DNA from: an uncultured Flavobacteriales bacterium
Lineage (GTDB): Bacteria; Bacteroidota; Bacteroidia; Flavobacteriales_D; Crocinitomicaceae
DNA length: 64,000 nt
Direction: 5' to 3'
Assembly: GCA_913020765.1 (NCBI GenBank)
Contig: CAJWAO010000001.1
Span: forward strand, 1-64,000
The position numbers and the translations under genes were made by a program. How positions within the stretch are numbered: the first letter of the stretch is position 1; every line of letters begins with the position of its first letter. The notes under the pieces are model-generated. The model saw only the letters and a program-made list of their open reading frames with translations, had not been told where the DNA came from and ran no database searches. Shown piece by piece: positions 41,977 to 51,734 of this stretch.

Positions 41977-42228
41977 CTACGCTTTTGATAAACTAAATGT
42001 GTAGCTTTCCATAATTTGATTGGCAAGCATTTTTTTGCATGCCTCATCTACCTTTTCTCTGGCAATTTCTTGTGAGTCTGCTTCCACAAAAAGTCTGATG
42101 TGTCGACCAATTCGAACACCATCTATCTCTGGGAGTCCTACATTTGCCATAGAACTACTCACTGCTTTTCCTTGAGGATCGAGCAAAGCATCTAGTGGCA
42201 TTACATCGATTTCCGCTTTAAATTTCAT
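41977..42228 (-). CDS. purS: Phosphoribosylformylglycinamidine synthase subunit PurS
   Basis: 83-residue PurS fold: KFKAEIDVMPLDALLDPQGKAV at the N-terminus, GLPEIDGVRIGRHIRLFVEADS, and CKKMLANQIMESYTF at the C-terminus. PurS bridges PurL and PurQ in the fourth step of purine synthesis in species using the small PurL. purQ and purL are not in the window. It overlaps pssA by 11 nt. Confidence 0.93.
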   Translation of the reverse strand: MKFKAEIDVMPLDALLDPQGKAVSSSMANVGLPEIDGVRIGRHIRLFVEADSQEIAREKVDEACKKMLANQIMESYTFSLSKA

Positions 42229-43054
42229 CTTTAGTTAATTTGATTGAATGATAGATTGAAGCTATAAAGTACAAAGTTAAAATAAATGGGATAGACAGCA
42301 CCTTGAAAAACGGAATACTTATCGCCGAAATGAGAATTAAAAATAATTTTAGTTGATTTTCTCTAGACTTGGATTTTTCAATTTTTAAGGACATCAAAGG
42401 AATTGGAAGGACCATAAATGTGGAGAAGATTATAACAATTACCGCTAGCGAGTAACAATCGAAACTAAGCTGAACTATTTCAAGTTCACTGCCCCAACTT
42501 TTCATGTGGCCCGAAAAGTAAAGGGGAAAAAAAGAGAATATAATCGCTGTGAGTGGTGTTGGGAATCCAATAAAACTTGTGGTCTGACGGGTATCAATAT
42601 TGAATTTAGCCAGCCGGAATAAGGCAAAAAAGGGAATTAAAAATGCAATAAAGGGGAGGAATTTAACACTTGCATCAAATTTATTCGGAATTTGATGAAA
42701 TGTCGCGTTTACCCACGTAAAAAATTCTTGAAGAACATAATAGTCATAAAAGGTTTGATTTGGCGAGTAAGTTTCGTTTAAAGTGCTGTCATCAATTCCC
42801 AAAATAATCATAAAAAACATTAGAAATCCTGGTGCTACTCCAAATGTAATAAGGTCTGATAAAGAATCTAGTTGTTTACCAAGATCACTCATTACCCCTA
42901 ACTTCCGAGCTACAAATCCATCGGCAAAATCAAACAAAGCGCCTAAAAAAATTGCATAAACTGCAAAGTTTAATTGGCCACAAAAACAAAAAAGTATTGA
43001 AAGCATGCCGCAGATGAGGTTCATACTTGTTAGTAAATTTGCAATATTGAACAT
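42218..43054 (-). CDS. pssA: CDP-diacylglycerol-serine O-phosphatidyltransferase
   Basis: Membrane enzyme (278 residues) forming phosphatidylserine. The CDP-alcohol phosphatidyltransferase motif D-x2-DG-x2-AR-x8-G-x3-D-x3-D is intact in DFADGFVARKLGVMSDLGK followed by QLDSLSD (about 42-67). About seven hydrophobic segments. The N-terminus (NIANLLTSMNLICGMLSI) is typical. Between about 95 and 140 there is a polar insertion seen in Bacteroidota enzymes. First gene of an operon with purS. Confidence 0.95.
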   Translation of the reverse strand: MFNIANLLTSMNLICGMLSILFCFCGQLNFAVYAIFLGALFDFADGFVARKLGVMSDLGKQLDSLSDLITFGVAPGFLMFFMIILGIDDSTLNETYSPNQTFYDYYVLQEFFTWVNATFHQIPNKFDASVKFLPFIAFLIPFFALFRLAKFNIDTRQTTSFIGFPTPLTAIIFSFFPLYFSGHMKSWGSELEIVQLSFDCYSLAVIVIIFSTFMVLPIPLMSLKIEKSKSRENQLKLFLILISAISIPFFKVLSIPFILTLYFIASIYHSIKLTKDEI

Positions 43055-43094
43055 GGTCTTATCGTAAAATGCAGTAAAATCGATACTTCTTCTT

Positions 43095-43102
43095 TATCTT
43101 TG
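43095..43102 (+). promoter_or_regulatory. -7 element (TATCTTTG) of the PorV-like/PorU2 pair
   Basis: TATCTTTG matches TAnnTTTG; the ATG at 43173 is 70 nt downstream. No -33 TTTG at the proper distance. The 118-nt gap also has to hold the divergent pssA promoter. Confidence 0.5.
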
Positions 43103-43172
43103 CATGCATATTATCAATTACAAAGAACACAATTTTTAACGAATTCTGTTGTTTAAATACTAAATTAGTTTT

Positions 43173-44270
43173 ATGTCTAAAAAAGTAACATGCATACTTT
43201 TTTGTGTCTTTGCGGTTTCGAGTGTTTATGCTCAAGATATTGCACCCAAATACTCTAATGAGTTTTTGAATTTAGGAGTAGGAGCTGAAGCTTATGGAAT
43301 GGGCAATTGTATTGTGGCTGATGTGGACGATGCAAATGCACTTTACTGGAACCCTGCTGGTTTGGTCGGCGTGCAGAAATGGGCGGAAGTCTCGTTCATG
43401 CACTCTGAATATTTTGCTGGCATAGCCAAGTATGATTACTTAGCAGTAGCGCATGCGATAGACGAGAATAGTGCCTTAGGAATTGGGTTTATTCGATTTG
43501 GAGTAGATGATATTCCCAATACCACTCAGCTTATTGATAACAATGGGGCTATAAATTATGACAACGTTAGCTCATTTTCTGCTGGTGATTATGCTTTTTT
43601 TGGGAGCTATGCCCGAAAACTGAAGGTTCCTGGATTAAGTTTGGGCGGTAGTGCCAAGGTTATTTATCGTCAGGTTGGAGATTTTGCCAAATCATGGGGA
43701 TTTGGTCTTGATGCGGGATTAAAATACAAGAGAAATGAGCACTTCACCTTCGGATTAATGGCACGTGATGTTACCTCAACTTTCAATGCTTGGGTTTTTA
43801 CTTTGGACGAGCAAACACAAAATATTTTTCTTCAAACCGGTAATGAAATTCCTCAGAATGGTCTAGAATTGACCTTACCTAGGCTTATCATAGCCGCTAG
43901 TACGCAATATAATCTTGGTTCGAAAGGCTTGTATGCAGGAGGGGAGATAGATATTGATATAACGACCGACGGAAAAAGAAATACCCTATTGAAACTCAAT
44001 CCTTTCTCCTTAGATCCTCATTGCGGCATTAAAATTGGATTTAAAGATCTTGTTCAGGTTCGAGGCGGAATCTCTAGTATCCAGCAATTTTCAAATGTGG
44101 ATAATAGTCAATATTGGGGTATGCAGCCGAATTTGGGTCTTGGGATTGGTTTTAAAGGATTTTCTTTAGATTATGCATTCACACGTCTTGGAGCAAGTGA
44201 TGCGAACTACTACACACATATATTTTCGATTAAACTGCGTTTGGATAAACCTAAAAATGCTGCAAAATGA
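43173..44270 (+). CDS. PorV/PorQ family outer-membrane protein
   Basis: 365 residues: signal peptide about 1-20 (ending VYAQ), then a 14-strand-type beta-barrel of the FadL-like PorV/PorQ group. Typical start: NLGVGAEAYGMGNCIVADVDDANALYWNPAGLVGV (about 33-67), followed by alternating-hydrophobicity strands to the C-terminus. PorV brings cargo from the SprA translocon to the PorU sortase in T9SS. The next gene starts within its stop codon region (ATGA overlap, 4 nt) and encodes a PorU-like peptidase, so the pair probably works as a unit. It could be a paralogue distinct from the main PorV. Confidence 0.85.
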   Translation: MSKKVTCILFCVFAVSSVYAQDIAPKYSNEFLNLGVGAEAYGMGNCIVADVDDANALYWNPAGLVGVQKWAEVSFMHSEYFAGIAKYDYLAVAHAIDENSALGIGFIRFGVDDIPNTTQLIDNNGAINYDNVSSFSAGDYAFFGSYARKLKVPGLSLGGSAKVIYRQVGDFAKSWGFGLDAGLKYKRNEHFTFGLMARDVTSTFNAWVFTLDEQTQNIFLQTGNEIPQNGLELTLPRLIIAASTQYNLGSKGLYAGGEIDIDITTDGKRNTLLKLNPFSLDPHCGIKIGFKDLVQVRGGISSIQQFSNVDNSQYWGMQPNLGLGIGFKGFSLDYAFTRLGASDANYYTHIFSIKLRLDKPKNAAK

Positions 44271-47200
44271 AATTCGGATTTCTTTTGGTAGTTTCTCTGA
44301 TCAGCACTTTCACTGTGGCACAGACCTACGGCAATGAATGGATTTCCTATGACCAGAAGTATTTTTCATTTCCAGTGGTGGAAGCTGGAATTTATAAGAT
44401 TGATTATCCTACCTTAGTCGCTGCTGGAGTTCCACTTTCAGGATTAAGTTCCTCAAATTTTCAAATCTTCGGTAAAGAAAGAGAGATCCCGCTTTTTATT
44501 GAAGATGGCGGAGATCAAACCATAGAAAGTGGTGATTTTATCATTTTCTATGCGGAGGGTAATGATGGCTGGTTAGATTCCTCTTTGTATGACAATACAG
44601 ATTGGATAGGAAACCCAAAATACAGTCTCTATAATGATACCCTGCATTATTTTTTAACCTGGAACTCTTCGACAGACAATTTACGTTTTAGTGAGGAGAC
44701 AGCAGATGATTTTGAGAATTATTCTGCTGATGAATTCGTAATTGAAGAGAGGTTTGATTTTTATTCAAATAGTTACAATGAAGGTGAGAAATCTGCGGAT
44801 GCCTCTAGTTCTTTTTTTATGCCGGGAGAAGGCTGGGGGAGTACCCCCAAAAATGGAAATAATGGATATACATGGGATTTTAGCGCATTGAACTTTGCTG
44901 GAATTTACCAAGGACAAAATGCACCTTTGATTGAATACGAATCTGTTGTGGTTGGCCGTTCAAATGCATTGCAGGTAAATCCTGAAAGTGGTAACCACCA
45001 CACAAAACATACGATTGGAAATAGCAATTATACTTTGGTGGACTCGGTCTTTACAGGTTATCAAAGTGTTTTTGTAAATGGTTCATTTCCTGCAGACGTG
45101 ATTTCATCGAATGGAAATTCTAATTTCAAGGTAAATATCATAGGTGATTTAAATGTTGCAACTGATTATCAATCGATCAATTATTGGTCTTTTCATTACC
45201 CGAGATCTTTATCCTTCTCATCCGAAGCAAGTGTGGATTTCGAGGTCATAAACTCAGCAGCATTGAAATCGAAAATTGAAATTAGTGGGGGGCAGTTTGT
45301 AGGTCCAGTAGCTTTCGTTATCGGCCCAGAACCCTATAAGCTAAAAATTGTTGAAAGCAATGGTGTTTATAAATGCCTGGTCCCAAATGCTACTTTATCC
45401 GATCGGCAAAAGGTTTTTATCGAGAGCAACCCTGGGATAACCAATGTAACGGCTTTACAGGCTGTCAACCAGAATGGTTTCTTTACCGATTTCGCATCCA
45501 CCTCCAATTTAGAAAGTGTGTTACTTTTTGTGTATAATGAAAAGTTAGGCAACGCAGTGAATGATTATGTGGCATACCGTTCGTCTGAAAGTGGTGGATC
45601 TTACAATGTTCTCGCCGCTGAGGTTTCAGAGCTCTATCAACAATACGGGGGCGGCATTCCAAAGCACATTAATGGTATTCGGAGGTTTGCACATCATATG
45701 TATGCGTCGTCCAGCTCGAAGCCTATTGGGTTATTTCTTCTAGGAAAAGGCATTAGAGAAGCAAATATTACTTCACTGACAAGCATAGGCCCTGGTTCAA
45801 GAACGAACAATTTGGCTTATCAAAACTCACTCGTTCCTTCTTTTGGTCAGCCCTCATGCGATGCGTGTATTACCTCTAACCTCCAGGGTACAAATAAATG
45901 GACACCACTGATACCGACAGGAAGGATTTCCGTCAAAACTCAAGCAGAGCTTGCGACTTATTTATCCAAAATTGTGGCCTTTGATGCACAACAGAATCAG
46001 GATGACGTTTACAATACGAACACCAAAGATTGGCAGAAGCATATTTTGCACTTTTCAGGTGGGGAGGACTTTCAGGAGCAGCAGGCTTTTCAAAACTACC
46101 TCAACACAATGGCTATGAAGGCGGAGGATTACTATTTTGGTGGAAAAGTTAAACTTATTGCAAAAGAGAATGACAATCCAATTAGCCCCTCCGAACTGCA
46201 AGGAATTACAGACCGCATCAGTGAGGGTGTTTCATTAATGAATTTTTTCGGTCATTTCTCAACTACGGAAAGTGGTTTTGATATTAACCTGGATAATCCA
46301 GCCAATTGGGATAATGAAGGAAGATACCCTTTGTTATTAGCAAATTCATGTTATAATGGTAATATTTTTCATAATTCTACCTCTAATTCTGAGAGCTTTG
46401 TTTTGACACCTAATGCGGGAGTCATTGCCTATTTAGGGACGCTAAATTACGGCTTCACGGGAGCTTTACAATCCTACTCCAATCACTTTTATGATCAGTT
46501 TTCTCGTTACAACTACGGAGGAACCATCGGTCAGCACATAAAGGCAACCATTGACTCTGTATTAGACGAAAACACAAGCTTGATATACGAGACTACGTTT
46601 TTACAAATGACCCTTCATGGCGACCCGATGATTCGTTTAAATTGGCATGAGCTCCCCGAAATTGAGCTTACAGATTCTCGTGTTTCTTTTGGCCCAGAAG
46701 ATATCTCTTTGGCAACTGATTCAATTGAAGTAAATGTGAAAATACGAAACCTTGGTAAGGCAATAACAGACACATTTGATCTAACAATTAATCGAAACTT
46801 TCCCAACTCGGACATTGATTCAAATTACGTATTCAATATCCCTGGGCTTAACTATGAAAAAGTTTTGAATCTGAAGCTACCTCTCCAGTCAAGCCAAGGG
46901 GTTGGGGTCAATAAGTTTACTGTTAAGGTGGATCGTCCTGATTTCATTGAAGAGCAATATGATGAACTTATCAATAATCAGGTAATTAAGAATTTTCAAA
47001 TAAATGTTGATGGAGTAGAGCCAGTTTGGCCTGAAAACTTCGCAGTGCTTCCAATAGACTCAATTAGTGTTCGGGCATCCACAATCGATGTACTTGCAGC
47101 GTTAAATACCTATCGATTTGAGTTAGATACGACACCGAACTTTAATAGTGAGTTTGCAAGAATGCATACTAAAACCATTGAAGGGGGATTACTTACGGTT

Positions 47201-49429
47201 CATCCATCTGAATGGGTGTTGAAATCAAGCGGCAACGCTGCTGCATTACAATTACAAGATAGTACTGTCTATTTTTGGCGCGTGGCTCTAGAAGATAATG
47301 AACTCGTTTGGAAGCAAAGATCCTTTCAATATATTGCAAATAAAAGAGGATGGGGACAAGATGTATATGGTCAATTTATTTCGAATTCATTCAATGGTGT
47401 AGAATTGAATTCTTCGAATTTTTATAGAGAATTTACTCCCATCGAGGCAGATATTTCATGCCTCTGCAAATCAACTTCGCAATCACCAGGCCATTATGAC
47501 AATGCTTGGTATTTAAATAGTATTCAACAGGAATATAATATTTGTACGACCACACCAAAATTTCATGTGGCGGTTATAGATAAGGCTACGCTTGAGCCAT
47601 GGGGTACGCGCTACATAAATGCAAATGGGTCCATTCAGAATCCAGACCACAACTTTGGAAACAACAACGACAATGGAGGATGTGAAGACCGCGTCATGAA
47701 ATACTTTACGTTCAATCAAACCAATACAACGGATCTAAATTCATTTAGAAATTTTATTGAAAATGAAATCCCGGATGGGAATTATATCCTGATTTATACG
47801 CCAATGACAACGCGTTACGACCTCTGGGATGCATTGAGTCCTGATTTGTATACTACTTTTGCATCCATGGGTTCTGACAGTATTGTTCCTGGAAGAGCAA
47901 ATCGGCCATTTATCTTTTTGACTCGAAAAGGAGATTCAAATTTTGTTGTAGAAATTTTTTCTCAGAATAATGAGGATATCTATTTAGACACATTGATTAC
48001 TGGTGCTGAGGTAGTTGGATTTGAATCCTCCCCGGTCATCGGCCCTGTCCAGCAATGGAATTCAATTCATTGGAAACAAAATCCATTAGAGTCTAATACG
48101 GCAGATACAACGTATTTAGAAATACAACTTTTAGATGAATTTGGCAATTACCAGAGTTCGATTGATACTTTATTCACCCTGCATGATTCAATCATTAATC
48201 TGCAGAATATAATCGATGTAGAACTGAACCCAAAAATAAAGTTATCGAGCAAATATAAAGATTTAACTAGTCAAACGCCGGCTCAAATGGATTTTTGGCA
48301 TGTTTTATATGATCCAATTCCGGAAGCAGCGATTGTAGGCAATGGTAATTTTCTTTGGGCACCTTCAGACACCCTACAGGAAGGACAGCAGGGTTCATTT
48401 TCAATAGACGTGGCGAATATTAGTGACGTCTCTATGGACTCCTTACTGGTTTCATATTTTATTTTAGATGAAAATCAGGAAAAACATTTTATCCCCTATA
48501 ATAGAACGGACTCTCTGCGTGTTGGAGGTATATTGTCTGATACTATTTCTTTTGGAACAGCCAATTTAGTGGGCTCAAACTTTTTCTGTATGGAGGTGAA
48601 TCCCTATGTGGATTTATCATTAACACTTACAGATCAACCAGAACAATCACATATTAATAATATTCTTCAATATCCTTTTACAGTTGTTTCTGAGGATATT
48701 AACCCAATTTTAGATGTTACCTTCAATGGTGTTCATATTTTAAATGAGGACATCGTTGCACCCACTTCGGAGATAAATATTTCTTTAAACGACGAGAACC
48801 CGTATTTACTTTTAGATACAGATGCTGATACCTCATTATTTGGAATTTTCATTACCGATCCTGATGGGATCGTTTCTCGAATTCCTTTCATAGATGCTGC
48901 AGGAAATATTGTGATGAATTGGATGCCAGGAGACGATAATCAAAACAAGTTTAAAATTAGCTATCCTGCTTATTTTGAGAAGTCGGGGGTATATACGCTT
49001 CTTGTACAAGGTTCCGATAAGTCGGGAAATGCCTCAGGTGATTTTGAGTATGAAATCGATTTTACGGTTGTGCATGAATCAAGGATTTCGCAGCTCATGA
49101 ATTACCCTAATCCATTTTCGACGCAGACTAGATTTGTTTTTACACTTACAGGTGATATTGTTCCAGATGAACTGCTAATTCAAATAATGACCATTAGTGG
49201 TCGAGTCGTAAGAGAAATATCTGAAGGTGAAATAGGTCCTATCCAGATTGGACGAAATATTACCGAATTTGCCTGGGATGGAAGAGATCAATTTGGAGAT
49301 ATATTGGCAAATGGCGTTTATCTCTATCGCGTAAAGGCTAAAATAGATGGAAAAGATATCGAGCTATTAGACTCAGGTGCCGACCAGTACTTTCATAAGG
49401 GATTGGGAAAAATGTATATTATTCGCTAG
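44267..49429 (+). CDS. Large C25 (gingipain-fold) peptidase, PorU2-like T9SS sortase candidate
   Basis: 1720 residues. Signal peptide 1-18, then a PorU-like beta-rich N-terminal region (about 20-420). The C25 peptidase domain is about 430-790 with the catalytic dyad visible: H663 in NFFGHFST and C695 in ANSCYNGN. Further on are several Ig-like or CARDB-like domains (about 800-1600), including NLGKAITDTFDL. The C-terminal 100 residues, NYPNPFSTQTRFVFTLTG... and WDGRDQFGDILANGVYLYRVKA, resemble FlgD/type A sorting domains. Much longer than PorU of Porphyromonas (about 1150). Follows the PorV-like gene with a 4-nt overlap; convergent with the PP2C gene, overlapping 4 nt. Substrate unknown. Confidence 0.85.
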   Translation: MKFGFLLVVSLISTFTVAQTYGNEWISYDQKYFSFPVVEAGIYKIDYPTLVAAGVPLSGLSSSNFQIFGKEREIPLFIEDGGDQTIESGDFIIFYAEGNDGWLDSSLYDNTDWIGNPKYSLYNDTLHYFLTWNSSTDNLRFSEETADDFENYSADEFVIEERFDFYSNSYNEGEKSADASSSFFMPGEGWGSTPKNGNNGYTWDFSALNFAGIYQGQNAPLIEYESVVVGRSNALQVNPESGNHHTKHTIGNSNYTLVDSVFTGYQSVFVNGSFPADVISSNGNSNFKVNIIGDLNVATDYQSINYWSFHYPRSLSFSSEASVDFEVINSAALKSKIEISGGQFVGPVAFVIGPEPYKLKIVESNGVYKCLVPNATLSDRQKVFIESNPGITNVTALQAVNQNGFFTDFASTSNLESVLLFVYNEKLGNAVNDYVAYRSSESGGSYNVLAAEVSELYQQYGGGIPKHINGIRRFAHHMYASSSSKPIGLFLLGKGIREANITSLTSIGPGSRTNNLAYQNSLVPSFGQPSCDACITSNLQGTNKWTPLIPTGRISVKTQAELATYLSKIVAFDAQQNQDDVYNTNTKDWQKHILHFSGGEDFQEQQAFQNYLNTMAMKAEDYYFGGKVKLIAKENDNPISPSELQGITDRISEGVSLMNFFGHFSTTESGFDINLDNPANWDNEGRYPLLLANSCYNGNIFHNSTSNSESFVLTPNAGVIAYLGTLNYGFTGALQSYSNHFYDQFSRYNYGGTIGQHIKATIDSVLDENTSLIYETTFLQMTLHGDPMIRLNWHELPEIELTDSRVSFGPEDISLATDSIEVNVKIRNLGKAITDTFDLTINRNFPNSDIDSNYVFNIPGLNYEKVLNLKLPLQSSQGVGVNKFTVKVDRPDFIEEQYDELINNQVIKNFQINVDGVEPVWPENFAVLPIDSISVRASTIDVLAALNTYRFELDTTPNFNSEFARMHTKTIEGGLLTVHPSEWVLKSSGNAAALQLQDSTVYFWRVALEDNELVWKQRSFQYIANKRGWGQDVYGQFISNSFNGVELNSSNFYREFTPIEADISCLCKSTSQSPGHYDNAWYLNSIQQEYNICTTTPKFHVAVIDKATLEPWGTRYINANGSIQNPDHNFGNNNDNGGCEDRVMKYFTFNQTNTTDLNSFRNFIENEIPDGNYILIYTPMTTRYDLWDALSPDLYTTFASMGSDSIVPGRANRPFIFLTRKGDSNFVVEIFSQNNEDIYLDTLITGAEVVGFESSPVIGPVQQWNSIHWKQNPLESNTADTTYLEIQLLDEFGNYQSSIDTLFTLHDSIINLQNIIDVELNPKIKLSSKYKDLTSQTPAQMDFWHVLYDPIPEAAIVGNGNFLWAPSDTLQEGQQGSFSIDVANISDVSMDSLLVSYFILDENQEKHFIPYNRTDSLRVGGILSDTISFGTANLVGSNFFCMEVNPYVDLSLTLTDQPEQSHINNILQYPFTVVSEDINPILDVTFNGVHILNEDIVAPTSEINISLNDENPYLLLDTDADTSLFGIFITDPDGIVSRIPFIDAAGNIVMNWMPGDDNQNKFKISYPAYFEKSGVYTLLVQGSDKSGNASGDFEYEIDFTVVHESRISQLMNYPNPFSTQTRFVFTLTGDIVPDELLIQIMTISGRVVREISEGEIGPIQIGRNITEFAWDGRDQFGDILANGVYLYRVKAKIDGKDIELLDSGADQYFHKGLGKMYIIR

Positions 49430-50646
49430 AAGAATTTGCAGCTGAATATTGCCGTGTCATCTACGAAGCTAAGATCTCCTCTCCAATCGTCTAGCTTAGA
49501 AAAAATAATATTATTCATATCTTCCATCTTCAATGGCGCATAGGACTGTGCTGCCTTTACGAGTTGGTTTACGCCAAAAAGCTTTCCTTCATTATTTTCA
49601 AGTTCAATCAATCCATCCGTGTAGAGCACAAATGTCGAGTTAGGGCTAAGTTGAATCATACCTACATTTATCTGAGGTATTTCGTCGAGCATACCCAGTC
49701 CAATGCATCCCTTATCGAGCATGAATACTTTGCGCCCATGAAGAATGAATGGGTGGTTATGACCGGCATTGACATATTTCATTTGTCTTGTGTAGGCATT
49801 GTAGTGTGCGATAAAAAAGGTAATAAATTTTTCTCCTTTTGCACTCCTCATTACTTTTTTGTTGAGTTCCTCTATAAGAAAGGGCATCTCAAATCTTTGA
49901 TACTTAAAAAGAGTTCTTATCGTAGCTTGAAAGTTAGCCATTAAGAGTGCTGCACTGATTCCTTTACCTGATACATCAGCAATACATATGATATACTCAT
50001 CATCTCCAAGAGGTATAAAGTCATAATAATCGCCACCTATCGCATGCCTCGGGATGTATTTCGCTGATAGGTCCATTTTACTATTTGAGGGCAGTTCTGA
50101 CGGGAACAAGAGCTTTTGCATTTCGGATGCAACCTCTAACTCTTTCGATATTCTCTCTTTAATGATGTTTTGCTTACCGAGTCTCTTGTTTTCAACAGCC
50201 ACTGCAATGATATTTGTAAGTGTTTGAACAAATGAAAAATAACTTGTTTCACTATCACTATCTAGATTGCTAGAAAGTAACAAAAATGCAAGCGGTTTCT
50301 CAGAATGGAATACTGGGATTATGACTTGAAATTGGTGTAGAATTTTAGATTGCGAGGACTCAATAATGGTTATTTCCCTAAATCGACTAAATTCCTTGTC
50401 AATTTCTTTCAGGTCAATTTTTCCTTTAAAACCAATTTTTATAGGATTTTCCCATTCTTTTTGGTTTAGAAGTAATACAAATTTTGAAAACCCGAGTTGC
50501 TCTTTCAGGATGAATGTATATATTTTCAATAAATGCTGAACAGGCGCATTTTCGTTGATCGCATTTGTGATTTCCAACAAAGACATAAGCTTGATCTCTT
50601 TAACCTCATTTTGGTACACTAAATCTTGCTCTCTTGTGGTATACAT
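49426..50646 (-). CDS. GAF-like plus PP2C (SpoIIE/RsbU-type) serine phosphatase
   Basis: 406 residues, cytoplasmic. An N-terminal GAF-like sensory domain (about 20-165) is joined by a helix (KQNIIKERISKELEVASEMQKLLFPSELP) to a PP2C domain. The metal-binding aspartates lie in AIGGDYYDFIPL, IADVSGKGISAALLMAN, YTDGLIELEN and SFVDDTAIF. Such phosphatases dephosphorylate STAS-domain antagonists; the only STAS protein in the window is at 14756-15097. Ligand of the sensor unknown. Starts 2 nt after the LpxD-like gene. Confidence 0.92.
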   Translation of the reverse strand: MYTTREQDLVYQNEVKEIKLMSLLEITNAINENAPVQHLLKIYTFILKEQLGFSKFVLLLNQKEWENPIKIGFKGKIDLKEIDKEFSRFREITIIESSQSKILHQFQVIIPVFHSEKPLAFLLLSSNLDSDSETSYFSFVQTLTNIIAVAVENKRLGKQNIIKERISKELEVASEMQKLLFPSELPSNSKMDLSAKYIPRHAIGGDYYDFIPLGDDEYIICIADVSGKGISAALLMANFQATIRTLFKYQRFEMPFLIEELNKKVMRSAKGEKFITFFIAHYNAYTRQMKYVNAGHNHPFILHGRKVFMLDKGCIGLGMLDEIPQINVGMIQLSPNSTFVLYTDGLIELENNEGKLFGVNQLVKAAQSYAPLKMEDMNNIIFSKLDDWRGDLSFVDDTAIFSCKFF

Positions 50647-50648
50647 GA

Positions 50649-51566
50649 TTATTTTTTAAAAAGCTTTGGTAGGTTTCTCAACACTGCCAATTCTTTAAGT
50701 TTCTCTTTTGCTTCTATACAAGGTGTTCCGAAGTATGTCTTTCCTTCCTCGAGATCTTTTGTGATTCCCGACTGCCCCAACACGGTGACATTATCCTGAA
50801 TGGTAACTTTACTTGCACATCCTACTTGCCCCCAAATTGTGACATTATTTTTTATGGTTACGCATCCAGCAATTCCAGTTCCTGATGCGATTATACAATT
50901 GACTCCAATTACAGTGTCATGTCCGATTTGAACAAGGTTATCAATTTTAGTTCCCTCACCAATTGTTGTGTAGGATGATACTCCCGCATCAATGGTCGAT
51001 GCCGCTCCAATTTCAACATGACTTTCAATTTTCACTCCACCAATTGTATTCAATGGGGAATGTTTCTTGTTTTTTGTGTTGTAGTAAAATGCGTGATGTC
51101 CAATTACTGCATTTGGACCTATAATCACGTGGTCTTTTATTTCTACGTTATCCATGATTACTACCCCAGGAAGTATTTTCGTATGTGCACCAATTTGAAT
51201 GTTATTGCCAAGTGACACGCTATCTGCAATAACCGCACTTGAGGATATTTCTTGCATTTTACCGGCACCTATTTCTGCTTGTGAGAAGTAAATGCTGCAT
51301 AATTTATTGTAGTCCTCGAAGGGGGTCTCAGAAAAGATGATTGCCTTGCCCGCGGGAACCTCTACATTTTGATTTATAATTATGGTATTGGCCTTTGAAG
51401 AAAGGGCGCGAGCGAAATACTTGGGATGGTCTACAAAGATCAAGTCACCCGTCTCCACTCGATTTATTTCGCTTAATCCATAGACGATATGCTTCACAGG
51501 ACCTTGAAAATTTCGTTTTAGTTCTGCTGCTATTTCTTCAATGTATTTTGGAGAAGTAAATCTCAT
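50649..51566 (-). CDS. LpxD-like UDP-3-O-acylglucosamine N-acyltransferase
   Basis: 305 residues. N-terminal uridine-binding domain (about 1-95), then left-handed beta-helix hexapeptide repeats (about 105-265: SVSLGNNIQIGAHTKILPGVVIMDN..., NLVQIGHDTVIGVNCIIASGTGIAG). IGHHAF carries the catalytic histidine-like position found in LpxD (GxxGFGFA/HHAF region). The C-terminal helix (AKEKLKELAVLRNLPKLFKK) is typical. Bacteroidota often have more than one LpxD homologue; this may be the paralogue and not the lipid A enzyme. A TATTTTTG -7 element is at 51587-51580. Confidence 0.85.
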   Translation of the reverse strand: MRFTSPKYIEEIAAELKRNFQGPVKHIVYGLSEINRVETGDLIFVDHPKYFARALSSKANTIIINQNVEVPAGKAIIFSETPFEDYNKLCSIYFSQAEIGAGKMQEISSSAVIADSVSLGNNIQIGAHTKILPGVVIMDNVEIKDHVIIGPNAVIGHHAFYYNTKNKKHSPLNTIGGVKIESHVEIGAASTIDAGVSSYTTIGEGTKIDNLVQIGHDTVIGVNCIIASGTGIAGCVTIKNNVTIWGQVGCASKVTIQDNVTVLGQSGITKDLEEGKTYFGTPCIEAKEKLKELAVLRNLPKLFKK

Positions 51567-51579
51567 TTAGCAATTTTTT

Positions 51580-51587
51580 CAAAAATA
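51580..51587 (-). promoter_or_regulatory. -7 element (TATTTTTG) of the lpxD-like/PP2C unit
   Basis: TATTTTTG on the minus strand, 13 nt upstream of the ATG at 51566; implies a leader below 10 nt. -33 not recognisable. Confidence 0.45.
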
Positions 51588-51676
51588 AGGATTGAAAGAA
51601 CACTATATAGCGGTCATAAAAAAGACTTATCCCCTTTACTATGTTCAAATAGGAGACAGAAGATTTATTCAAAAGT

Positions 51677-51710
51677 TTTGATGTTATTAAAAAAGAAATT
51701 CCTATTTTTG
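51677..51710 (+). promoter_or_regulatory. rpmE promoter
   Basis: TTTG (51677-51680) and TATTTTTG (51703-51710) with a 22-nt spacer. The ATG of L31 is at 51735, so the leader is about 20 nt. It also rules out the longer reading frame from 51678. Confidence 0.6.
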
Positions 51711-51734
51711 CCTTCCATTTTTGAACATACCATT

